The notes under the pieces are model-generated. The model was given only the letters and a program-made list of their open reading frames with translations, was not told the DNA's origin and did not search any database. A program made the translations under genes and the position numbers. Below are positions 1 through 14,797 of a DNA stretch of 14,797 nucleotides, piece by piece. Within the stretch, counting starts at the first letter, position 1. Every line of letters begins with the position of its first letter. Source of the stretch: Polyrhizophydium stewartii (lineage: Eukaryota > Chytridiomycota > Chytridiomycetes > Rhizophydiales); the NCBI GenBank assembly GCA_027604665.1, contig JADGIZ010000379.1, positions 1 through 14,797 on the forward strand, read 5' to 3'.

Positions 1-165
1 CCCCCGGCCCCTCTCTGGCATTCTCCGACTTCCATGACTATAGACCTTTTTGTCAACTTCCCCTCCCCTTCCCATGACCCCGTTTGTTCTCTTTTCTAAG
101 CTTCCTTTGTCGTTCAATGAATCTGCTTTACAGCGAGACCCACTCTCCGTACTCAATCCGCGTGT

Positions 166-1528
166 ATGGCGGCGGCGGCGAGGCATCATCCTGCTTCCGA
201 GCTTGATGACCAAATCTTCCTCTGCTTCATGCTTTTGCCGCTGGCGCTGCTCGCTGCGCCCCTGGCGTCAGCTGCGGTGCTCACCCACTCCGCCGCTGCG
301 GCCGCTGCGGCCGCCGTCGCCGCCGTCGCCGGCGCCATGCGCGATGCCGCGCTGCCCGTCGTGCGCCTGCCCTTTGACGTCGTCGACATTGTCGGCACCG
401 GCGGCGACGGCCAGAACACCTTCAACGTCTCGACCGCCGCCTCCATTGTCGCCGCAGGCGCCGGCGCCAAAGTCGCCAAGGTGCGCTTGCTCCACTCAGC
501 CAGCCAGCCAGTGTTCCCAGCCACGCACGCTGACGCCGATGACGTGCCCGCAATGATCGTGCCACCTGCGATCCCCGCGATCCCCGCGATCCCCGCGGCG
601 CCTGCGCCGTCCCATGTCGCCGGTGCCTGCAGCACGGCAACCGCGCATCGTCGTCGACGTCCGGCTCCGCAGATGTCCTCGAGGCCCTCGACTGCAACCT
701 GTCGGCCGTGTCGCCCGCGGCCGTCAACGAGATCCTGCACGAGTCCAACTTCTGCTTCCTGTTCGCCCAGGTCTTCCATCCGGCTATGAAGAACGTCGCC
801 GGCCCGCGCAAGGAGCTCGGCGTGCGCACCATCTTCAACCTGTGTGTGACGCCGCCGCCTCAGCCTGGCCGAGGCTGCGAGTGCTGACTGCGCAATCTCC
901 CCCCCCCCCGACCTCGCGCGCAGCCTGGGGCCGATGACCAACCCGGCGCATCCGACCCGCATGGTCGTCGGCGTCTTCTCGCGCGACCTTGGCCACGCCA
1001 TGGCCGAGGCCCTGCACCTGAGCGGTGTCAAGAGCGGCTGGGTTGTCCACGGCTGTGTTGGGCTGGACGAGGTGAACATTCCTTGGACGCGCTTGAGAAG
1101 CACATCCCATCGGGCTGACCAGGCTGCCGCCATGATCATGCACACGCGCACGCGCACCGCCGCGCGTCCAGATCAGCCCCGAGGGCAACACGCTCGTCTG
1201 GCAGTTTGACGAGTCTGGCAACATCACCGAGCGCACCATCTCGCCGTCGGCCGACTTTGGCCTGCCCGAGCACCCGCTCCGCGACGTCGTTGGCGGCGAC
1301 GCGGTCGAGAACGCCTCAACCATGCGCCAGCTGCTCTCTGGCGAGCTGTCTGGTCCGATCTTGGACTTTGTCCTGCTCAACGCCGCGGCGCTGCTGCACG
1401 TCTCGGGTCTCGCCGCCGATCTGCCTGCGGGCGTCGCGCTCGCCCGCCAGAGCATCGCAAGCGGCGCGGCCAAGAAGCAGCTCGAGCTCTTCAGCCACGC
1501 GAGCCAGCGCCACCACAAGACGCAGTGA
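166..1528 (+). CDS. TRP4: Anthranilate phosphoribosyltransferase (TRP4/TrpD family), 4 exons, N-terminus uncertain
   Basis: It transfers phosphoribose from PRPP to anthranilate, the second committed step of tryptophan synthesis, in the cytosol. Exons are 166-480, 633-841, 924-1071 and 1172-1528; the introns are GT-AG (152, 82 and 100 nt) and each contains CTGAC. The joined frame gives 342 aa. Family motifs appear in order: [17 protein letters not shown] (PRPP-binding loop, from about residue 74), HGNRASSS directly after the first splice, NLLGPMTNP across the second splice, HGCVGLDE, then [11 protein letters not shown] and the C-terminal [10 protein letters not shown] helix. Anthranilate-binding and PRPP-binding segments are intact. 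The start is weak: ATG 166 is the first ATG after an in-frame TGA at 118-120, but it has T at -3. The N-terminus holds a very hydrophobic stretch (about residues 16-38) followed by an alanine run, where a helical domain is expected. An upstream exon or a missed intron is possible. The family call is secure; the first 60 or so residues are not. Confidence 0.93.
568..594 (+). repeat. Three tandem copies of a 9-bp unit in TRP4 intron 1
   Basis: The unit GCGATCCCC occurs three times without mismatch at 568-576, 577-585 and 586-594. The array lies inside the first TRP4 intron (481-632), between a CTGAC branch-like motif (530-534) and the acceptor at 631-632. It is probably a small slippage expansion, with no coding role in the spliced mRNA. 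Confidence 0.8.
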
Positions 1529-1689
1529 GGATGCATCGCACGGCGGGCAGGCGCTGTGCACTTTCAACTCCTCTCAATCGCCCATAATGCTCGCTTGTTG
1601 TTGGCCGCACACGCCATCTGGCTATGGCGCCACCCATGAATACACACACATGAACATGCATTCCGACATGGTTTCAAGCTTTGGCCAGC
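1529..1689. other. Convergent 3' gap between TRP4 and POP7
   Basis: The two stop codons face each other across 161 nt. No ORF with family resemblance, RNA gene or AATAAA hexamer is visible on either strand. It probably holds both 3' UTRs and overlapping polyadenylation regions. Confidence 0.6.
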
Positions 1690-5233
<3,544 letters not shown>

Positions 5234-5348
5234 ATCGCACGAGCGTATTGTTTGTCGCATCTGCTCAGAAAAGGTGGCACATGCATGGATGCCAGAGCGC
5301 CAAAATGAACGTAGCGCACTCGAGCAAGCTGTTTAGCGCGCGGGCAGA
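5234..5348. other. Convergent 3' gap between PGM and NAA25
   Basis: Only 115 nt separate the phosphoglucomutase TAA from the NAA25 TGA. There is no AATAAA, tRNA or further ORF with recognisable similarity. It probably holds both 3' UTRs, which may overlap as antisense RNA. Confidence 0.55.
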
Positions 5349-8300
5349 TCACACGGATGGAATCCGTCCCTTGAGAGCCTGGATGTAGCCATCCAGCGAG
5401 AGCAGCCAGCCGCGGCGGACAAACTCGGCCGTGTTCGCCGTTGTCTGCGCCAACCGGGTGTGAGCCAAGTGCGCCGTGGCAGCCGCGGTGAGGGGCCATG
5501 ACCAACCGATGCATCGGCAAGGAACGCGAGTGGTCCGCTCGGGTCGAATTGGCCATCAAAGAGGAAGCCCTTGATGTCGGCGTCGACCATGTTGCTGACT
5601 GTCTGCTTGCGCTCAGACAGGGCGGCAACGACCTTGCTGGTTGCTGCCGAGATCGCCTCGACGGCCTTGCTCACGACAGGATCGCGTGTGGCTGCCTGCT
5701 TCGCCTTGGCTTTCTTAGAGGCACCCACCACCGGCTGAAGAACGCTCAAGGCAAGGGACAGAGAAATCAAAGACTTTGGACAACACATATCAGCTGACAT
5801 GGCTGCGGGCGAGCAGTACTCAGGATACCTCGTATTAGAGCTCGCACCTCAATGACGGCCGTGATAGACTCGGCCAGAGTGCGCGAGAGGCCCAGCGCGG
5901 TCTCGGATGCGATCCCATCAACAAGCCCTTCCAAGAAAAGTGTGAGGTCAGCATCACTTTCCGCTGGGCTCAGAAGCCCATGCCTGGTCTTACGCCCATA
6001 TTCATCGACAATCGCGTCCCATTCTGCGGCGGCACGGGACTGCGTTAAACAATTGCACCTTGTTTTGGGATGTGCAATGGCTTACCGGCCGATGCGCTGT
6101 CGACAGGGCGTCCGCCGACAATGCGAGAAAGTCGCAGGACAATGCGCATGGCGCGTGCCGGGTCTGGCGCCATCTGCAAAGCATCGAGTCCCGCGTGCAT
6201 CAGAGATGTGAAAGCCCATCGTGAAATGCCGCCCAGATGCACTTGCCCATGCAGCATCGCCAAGCGCCTGCTCGAGAGCGTTCTCCAACTCGGCCGTCCC
6301 CTGGTGGCCAGACTCCCCTTTGCTGATCCGCAGAAGCAACAGAATGACCAGGCTATGGACCTTGCGCCAGGCTCGCTGCAGCGTTGCCCACCCAAGTGTC
6401 AGTTCTGCAATGCCAAGCCAAGAGACGGCGGTTGCCTGCGACGAAGAAGCTCACCGAGGGGGCAGGGAAGGAGCCGCCGAGGATTTTGTCCTCGATAGAG
6501 CCCTTGCTGTTGCTGCACTGCGAGAGGACGGTAAAGTCGCGGTTATCATGGCACTTGTCGAGCTCCTCATCTGCCGAGCTGCTTAGTAAGTTGCGCGCAT
6601 TGGCTTGCAGATCTACATCGCCCATCCTAAGAAGCACCTTGCCATGGGAACATGTCTGTTTCAACACCGCTGAAGAACTCGCGCATGTCCTCAATCGACT
6701 TGGCAAAGTACATCAACTCGCAGCGCGAGATTTGGATGCGGAAGTGCGAGCGCTGCACAGAGCGATCAAGCCGCTCAAAGAACTTGATGAATTCCGGGAT
6801 CTACCGCCAGAGGATCGAGTCAGCAAGTCCATCACTGCACAACCCTCAAACACAGAGGGATGCAATGCCAGCACCTTTGAGAACGTGCCAAAGCGGAAGG
6901 CCTGGAGAATGGCCTCGGTCGTCTGCGAAAGATCGGCAGTGTCAGCACGACTAGTTGAGGGTGCACTTCAATGCAGCTCAGCAGCCACAACCTCGGACTT
7001 GTTGCGGTCGTAGATGTCCAGGCCATTCGAGAAGTGCTGGGATGCCTGCCCATACAGTCCAAACAGCTCGAGGTCTGTGGTGAACAGGTAGCTGCGGGGC
7101 GCAAATAAGATCCTCAGCGTTAGAGCGCGGATGCGAAGCATGCGATCGCCGGCACACCAGCCGCCTACCTCAGGGTGTCGAGCTGAACCTGCTTGACATC
7201 GAGTGCCTGTGCGTGGTCGAGGGCACGCTGCGACACGCCTGCCTCAAAGTAGAGTCGCACAAGCAGGAGCCTGAAATGGTAGTTGTGTTTGCTTTTGTCG
7301 ATCGCAAACTCAACCAGAGCAATCATGCGGTACAGAATCTGGCGGTCTGGGTTCAGTCGCACAAGGTTGGTCAGCAGCCGGCTGCATCTCACGTGGTTGC
7401 ATGCGGCAGACATGACATCGCACCGCGGCTCGCGACAAAAGCAGCCAGCAGATACTCGGCAGCGAGGGAGATGTAGTCGTCGCCGGGCTGGCGCTCGCGG
7501 TTATCGAGAGCAGCACCAAGAGGCACGCTCAAGTGGTAACGCTGGAGAAGCTCGGAAATCTGCTGGTCGCGCTCGACCTCGGTGAATAGGGTCTCGCTCA
7601 TGAAGCACAGGATCTTGCGGCAGGTGACGTCCATGCGGATGAAGTCGATCTGTTTGGGCGTAACGGACATCACAAAGTAAACCATCAGATGTCAGTCCTC
7701 GGATCTCGCATCTTGCTGCCGCACTGCCATAAAACTTTCCTGGCCCGATTCAGGGAGCTCCGTGTCCGACAGAGGAAACTCGGAGCGCAGCTTCTCTGCG
7801 ATTTGTGCATAGTCACTCGGGTCGACGGCGCGCAGGTACGGCAGGAGATCGTCGAAGCAAGAAAGAGCAGAGCCGAACTGACGCACGTACTTGACGATCA
7901 GCGAAGCAAGCGAGGGCTCAGATCCACCCGCACGTGGAATCCGGCGGCTGACAAAGAGCAGCTCGGCCAAGAACGGGCCGCGGCAAGGCTGGCTTTGGCT
8001 CAGCGATCGCTGCTGAAGCGACTCGATCAGGGACCATGCGTCGGCGATTCTGAGCGAGTGCGCACATGTCAGGGTAATCTCGAGTACAGCAAACATGACT
8101 AATACGCGAAAGCTACACGCACAGCGATTCGCCTGACTTGAGGTTGCCGATGGCCTGTGCGAGGGCGGTGTAGCTTGCCCAATCATCGATGCTGCCAAGC
8201 AAGGCAGTCAGCAATGGACGGACAGGCAGTCTCGCGTCTGGTCGGGCAGCACACTTTTTCTGAAGCATCTCTGTAGCGATCGCAGCGGCAGAGCCCCAGT

Positions 8301-9395
8301 CTGCTCGCTTGAGCTCGATTTCGAGACACACTCGGCTGCGCTCGGACTCGACCCGGATCAGATCCGACAGCGGGCCTGCGAGGATCTCCTTTGACTCGTC
8401 GAACTTTGACTGCTCGTCGAGGATAGCTAGATAGAGATGCAGCACTGAAAAGTCGAGTTCAGCAGGCTTGCTTGGCGGCCAGCCATGATGATCCGCGTCG
8501 ACTCTTACTCTCGGCGGTCGTCAGCGTGCTGTCCTTGACAGCCTTCTCGGCCGTCTTTTGCGCGAGCGAAAGAAGAAGGGCCTTGTTTGTGCATCCAGGA
8601 GAAATAGCCTGCATGTAGAGCGACATGACGGCCCAGAAGTAGTACTTGCTGTCCTTGAAAAGCTTATGCAGCTTGGTTGCTGCCTATACCGTTCAAGTCA
8701 GCACTCGCGCGATGCCAGAGCAGATCTGGGAGCCAGTCGCGCTTACCAGCTGGTACCCCTTCAGGTCGCCGATGCGCACAAGCGCCATGAACCAGTGGTT
8801 GGCCCATTCGACGTTTTTGGTGGCTTCAAAAGCCGACTCGTACAACGGAACGAGGTCATGTGCTGCGGACAACGACCAGAGCAGTCATTCAGCATCGCAC
8901 AGGCTGGAGAAAGGCGGATCCAAGTGCATGGGACGCACGCTTGCCGGCGCCGAGAAGAGTCAAACGCAGCGCTTGCAGCGTGGCTGCATCAACCGGCTTC
9001 GTAGCCGCGACCTGAGACGCAAGCTCGTAGGCCTCGTCGGTGTTTCCCAGCTGCAGCAGGGCATACGACTTGAGCGCCTGTGTTTTGGCGGTGGCAGTCA
9101 GCAGGTCGAGCCCGCGGATCGACATGCGCGCCTTGCGGCTGCCAGATGCAGCAAGGCACTTGCACCCCGGCAGCTTCACTGCAAGCGGTGCAGCCAGCCG
9201 CACGGCTGCCGCGGAGGCAGCCCGTCCGGCACCCGTGATGCAGGGTGATCACGACGCGCGCCGGACCTTGATGGGAGCGTCGGCGCCGGTCTTCTTGAGC
9301 GCCTTGGTGCACAGCTGGACGGCGCCGCGGAAGTTCTGCGCGTCGAGCATCTCGTATATGGGCTCTAGCCTGCGCTGCAGCACCGAGTCGGCCAT
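5349..9395 (-). CDS. NAA25: NatB N-terminal acetyltransferase auxiliary subunit NAA25 (MDM20), 17 exons, 933 aa
   Basis: It is the TPR-rich scaffold that binds catalytic NAA20 and the ribosome; NatB acetylates nascent chains beginning Met-Asp/Glu/Asn/Gln. Exons: 9395-9267, 9077-8939, 8862-8747, 8683-8509, 8444-8123, 8049-7725, 7649-7456, 7381-7169, 7091-6992, 6922-6875, 6800-6668, 6612-6455, 6375-6243, 6163-6086, 6023-5848, 5773-5507, 5444-5349. All phases close; 933 aa against about 970 in human. Family landmarks in order: LEPIYEMLDAQNFRGAVQLC at the N-terminus; NVEWANHWFMALVRIGD; KYYFWAVMSLYMQAIS; NYHFRLLLVRLY; LDVKQVQLDTLSYL; FGTFSKIPEFIKFFERL; LDKCHDNRDFTVLS; and a basic KKAKAK stretch after a helical segment near the C-terminus. 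TPRs are degenerate, as usual. ATG 9395 has A at -3. Least certain are the splices at 6454/6376, 6242/6164 and 5506/5445, where similarity is low; donor 8938 could alternatively be a GC donor a few bases upstream. Confidence 0.94.
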
Positions 9396-9518
9396 GGTGT
9401 GTCGGCGTCGTGAGGCAAGCCGTGCGTCGCCGCTTCGGCCGGAATCGGATGTCACCGAAAAAGTCACCGAGCGCATGACACGGCCGTGCACGCTTTCTTC
9501 TTTTTTTTGGCGGCAGCC
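9396..9518. promoter_or_regulatory. Shared 123-nt divergent promoter region of NAA25 and NOB1
   Basis: The start codons of NAA25 (9395, minus) and NOB1 (9519, plus) point away from each other with 123 nt between. A pyrimidine tract (CTTCTTCTTTTTTTT, near 9494-9508) lies just upstream of NOB1. No TATA box is evident. A bidirectional promoter is inferred from geometry alone. Confidence 0.5.
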
Positions 9519-11209
9519 ATGACTGCCTCGACCAACGCAGCGCCGACCAGCGCGCGCCGTGTGCATGCGCTTATTGTCGACGCCGGCCCGCTGATCAAGG
9601 GCCAGCACCAGCGCATCGCTCAGCTGGCAGACAAGTTCTACACGGTTGCCGACGTCATGAAGGAGCTGCGCGACTCGCAGACGCGCGAGTGGCTGGCGAC
9701 GCTGCCGTTTGAGCTGGTTGTGCGGGCGCCGTCCGACGAGGCCATGGCGGCAGGTACGTTTCGCCAAGGCAACGCCGCGAGGCATAGCGGTTTCCACCGC
9801 GAGCAGCGCTGCGTGCAGTGCACGGCCGAGGTGGTGCTGGCTCGACGAACGATGGCTGACGTGAAACGAAACATGCTTCGGCAGTCGTCGCCTTTGCCAA
9901 GAAGACGGGCGACTTCTCGTCGCTGTCGGTCGCCGACTTGCGGATCATGGCCCTGACGTGGATGATCGAGAAGGAGACCAACGGCGTCGAGCATCTGCGC
10001 AAGGAGCCGATTCGCGCGGCTCTTTCCGTTGGCGGCAAGAAGGTTGTCCCCGCTGCGCCTCCAAGCGGCCAGGCTGCAGCAGCGCCGGCTGCTCCCCCTG
10101 CAGGCGAGCCACAGGCAAGCGCACAGGCGGCCGAAGCGCAGGCGGCCGAGGGCCAGGCAAGCGAGCAGAAGGGCGACCTCCGGGAGAGCGCAGTTGCGGA
10201 CGCACACAGCCATTTCGACGACGCACAAGACGACGGTGGCGCATTTGAAGATGCCGAAGACGGCGAGAATGATGAAGACGGTGCAAACGGTTCGGAGGAC
10301 GCCAGCGGCGACGAAGAGGATGAAGATGATGATGATGATGAGGCTATCGATGCGGCAGACGCAAAGGAGGCCGAGCCGGACGCTGCAACTGCGAGCGTAC
10401 CAGAGGCAGAGCCTGCGACACAGATCCAGGCTGCTGGCAAGGCGGCGGAGGACGACGACGACGACGGCGGCGGCTGGATCACGCCCAAGAACGTCACCAA
10501 GCACAAGGCGCGCGACATGTACGGTGTCACGCCTGCATCTGCCAAGGAGGGCATGCCCGCCGTGGCTTGCATGACGTCGGACTTTGCCATGCAGGTTCGG
10601 CCGCCCTGCTCCGCACCCGGCTCGGACGGACTCTGCGTCGTTGACCGTCCCGTTTTCGCAGAACGTGATGATGCAGATGAACCTCAAGGTCATGTCGGTC
10701 GACGGCGTTGTGATCCGCAAGCTCAAGACATGGGTGCTTCGCTGCCACGCCTGCTACAAGTGAGTTTGCTGCACAAGAGGCCCATTCCCACCACCAGGAG
10801 CTCACACACCCTGGCCAGATCGACCAACGACATGACCAAGCGATTCTGCCCGTCGTGCGGAAATAACACGCTGCTCCGCACGTCGGTGGGCATCGACGCC
10901 AACGGCCAGATCACGTACTTTTTGAAAAAGAACTTCCAGTACAACCTCCGCGGCACGCGCTACAGCATCCCGCAGGCCAAGGGCGGCCGCGCCGCCAACG
11001 ACCTGGTTCTTCGCGAGGACCAGCGCGAGCACCAGAAGGCGCTCAAGGAGAAGCAGCGCCGCGACAAGAAGCTGCTGTCACAGGACGTCTTTGATGCCGA
11101 CTCGTCGCTCCTGGGCGGCTCGTCGCTGCTCTCCAAAGCCGGCACGCCAATCATTGGATACGGCCGCCGCAACGTCAACGAGGTCCGTGGCGGTCGCAGG
11201 AGAAAGTGA
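9519..11209 (+). CDS. NOB1: 20S pre-rRNA D-site endonuclease NOB1 (PIN + zinc ribbon), 4 exons, 477 aa
   Basis: It cuts 20S pre-rRNA at site D to make mature 18S rRNA in late cytoplasmic pre-40S particles. Exons: 9519-9753, 9885-10594, 10662-10759, 10819-11209; phases close. The PIN domain is at the N-terminus: IVDAGPLIKG (Asp21), DVMKELRD (Glu49), KKTGDFSSLSVADLRIMALT (Asp88 and Asp96). A Pro/Ala-rich linker (about 131-180) leads to a long acidic region (about 185-275) that includes (GAT)5 at 10325-10339 and (GAC)5 at 10451-10465. Then come the conserved GGWITPKNV, ACMTSDFAMQNVMMQM, and a zinc ribbon with CHAC (Cys343, 346) and CPSC (Cys358, 361). The C-terminus is basic and ends GGRRRK. Length is close to yeast Nob1 (459). 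ATG 9519 has G at -3 and precedes the PIN domain by the normal distance. The acidic linker is longer than usual and probably disordered. Confidence 0.98.
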
Positions 11210-11395
11210 CGCCGCCACCTCAGTTCAAATAATCTCTTCATCACGACTCAATTCAACAACACTGCTCGATTCATGCTTTGTTTGGGCTTTCGTTTCGTTC
11301 CCGCCGCATGCACACGCTTGGGCAGGTTTGCGCGGAGAGGCCCCTTGGGGTGCGCGCGTGGCAGCCGAGAGCGGCAGCGACTGCACGCGGGGTCT
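11210..11395. other. Convergent 3' gap between NOB1 and GFA1
   Basis: A gap of 186 nt between two facing stop codons. The NOB1 side is AT-richer (CAAATAATC near 11226) and may hold its polyadenylation region. No further gene is visible. Confidence 0.55.
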
Positions 11396-14509
<3,114 letters not shown>

Positions 14510-14797
14510 CTGAAAGCGGTGCAGCGGTGAAGCGGCATCCATGACGCGGCGTGGCGTGGCGTATCGGCGGGCGGCGACGGTGCACGGTCAGCAGGGGGAT
14601 ACGCCGGCATGCTCAGCGCGCTCCGCAGCGTGGCTGCAGCGGCGCGCACGCAGGGGCCGGGCAGCCGCCGCCGGTCGGGCCTGGCCCGGCCCCGCCCCGC
14701 CCGGCGGAGGCAGCGCGCTTGCGCGGGATCGAAGATTGCGCGCTCGCCGGCGCCAGGGGGCCACCGCCGCTCTGGCGGGCGGTCGCGCTCTGGCGCC
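14510..14797 (-). other. Right-edge stretch: probable first GFA1 intron, no gene seen
   Basis: These 288 nt are very GC-rich. Neither strand shows the Met-Cys-Gly-Ile start expected for GFA1, nor another recognisable protein. On the minus strand the stretch ends in CTGCTGACC and a CTTTCAG acceptor, as an intron would. The rest may be intron, 5' UTR or promoter. Confidence 0.55.

Noticed and set aside
1..165. Start codons at 34 and 50 as the true TRP4 start
   Set aside because: They are out of frame with the TRP4 exon, and an in-frame TGA at 118-120 separates upstream sequence from ATG 166; using them would need an unproven intron.
186..1157. Minus-strand ORF of 323 codons opposite TRP4
   Set aside because: It crosses exons and introns of a confidently spliced gene, and the GIAGIAG stretch is only the 9-bp intron repeat read backwards.
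6612..6668. A 27-nt intron with donor at CAAG|GTGCTT in NAA25
   Set aside because: It is too short to splice and the phase does not fit; donor 6667 with acceptor 6613 (55 nt) keeps the frame.
9638..10726. Minus-strand ORFs of 362 and 311 codons with Ile/Ser-rich tracts opposite NOB1
   Set aside because: They mirror the NOB1 acidic GAT/GAC repeats and have no family resemblance.

Overview
The window is nuclear DNA from a GC-rich, intron-dense eukaryote. It is most probably a fungus: there is a stand-alone TRP4-type anthranilate phosphoribosyltransferase, a fungal/animal-type GFA1, and NOB1 and NAA25 genes of the usual eukaryotic size. About 4.8 introns per kb of coding sequence (46 complete introns by hand count, mostly 55-190 nt) is far above yeasts and suggests an early-diverging, chytrid-like lineage. 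That placement is inference. I see no bacterial operons, tRNA or rRNA genes, transposons or CRISPR arrays.

Six protein genes can be reconstructed by joining exons across frames. From left to right they are: TRP4 (+, 166-1528, tryptophan synthesis); POP7/RPP20 (-, 2324-1690, an Alba-type subunit of RNase P/MRP); phosphoglucomutase (+, 2323-5233, 15 exons, 557 aa); NAA25 (-, 9395-5349, 17 exons, 933 aa, the auxiliary subunit of NatB); NOB1 (+, 9519-11209, 4 exons, 477 aa, the endonuclease that matures 18S rRNA); and GFA1 (-, 14509-11396, 10 exons visible, first exon beyond the right edge). Within every gene the exon phases close, except at one GFA1 junction.

Strands alternate strictly (+ - + - + -), giving three tail-to-tail gaps of 161, 115 and 186 nt and two head-to-head junctions. 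One head-to-head junction is a 123-nt shared promoter region (NAA25/NOB1). The other has no gap: the first available ATGs of POP7 and phosphoglucomutase overlap on opposite strands inside the palindrome GTCATGAC. This is the most striking feature of the window.

Functionally the genes are housekeeping. Two use hexose phosphates for polysaccharide precursors: phosphoglucomutase toward UDP-glucose, and GFA1 toward UDP-GlcNAc and chitin. Two process RNA for ribosomes and tRNA (POP7, NOB1). One acetylates protein N-termini (NAA25) and one makes tryptophan. I found no convincing new defence or mobile system. The unusual content is in gene architecture and splicing: overlapping start codons, a GC-AG intron carrying a 12-bp minisatellite, one apparently non-canonical intron, tiny exons, a GTGCG class of 5' splice sites, and a recurrent CTGAC branch-site-like motif.
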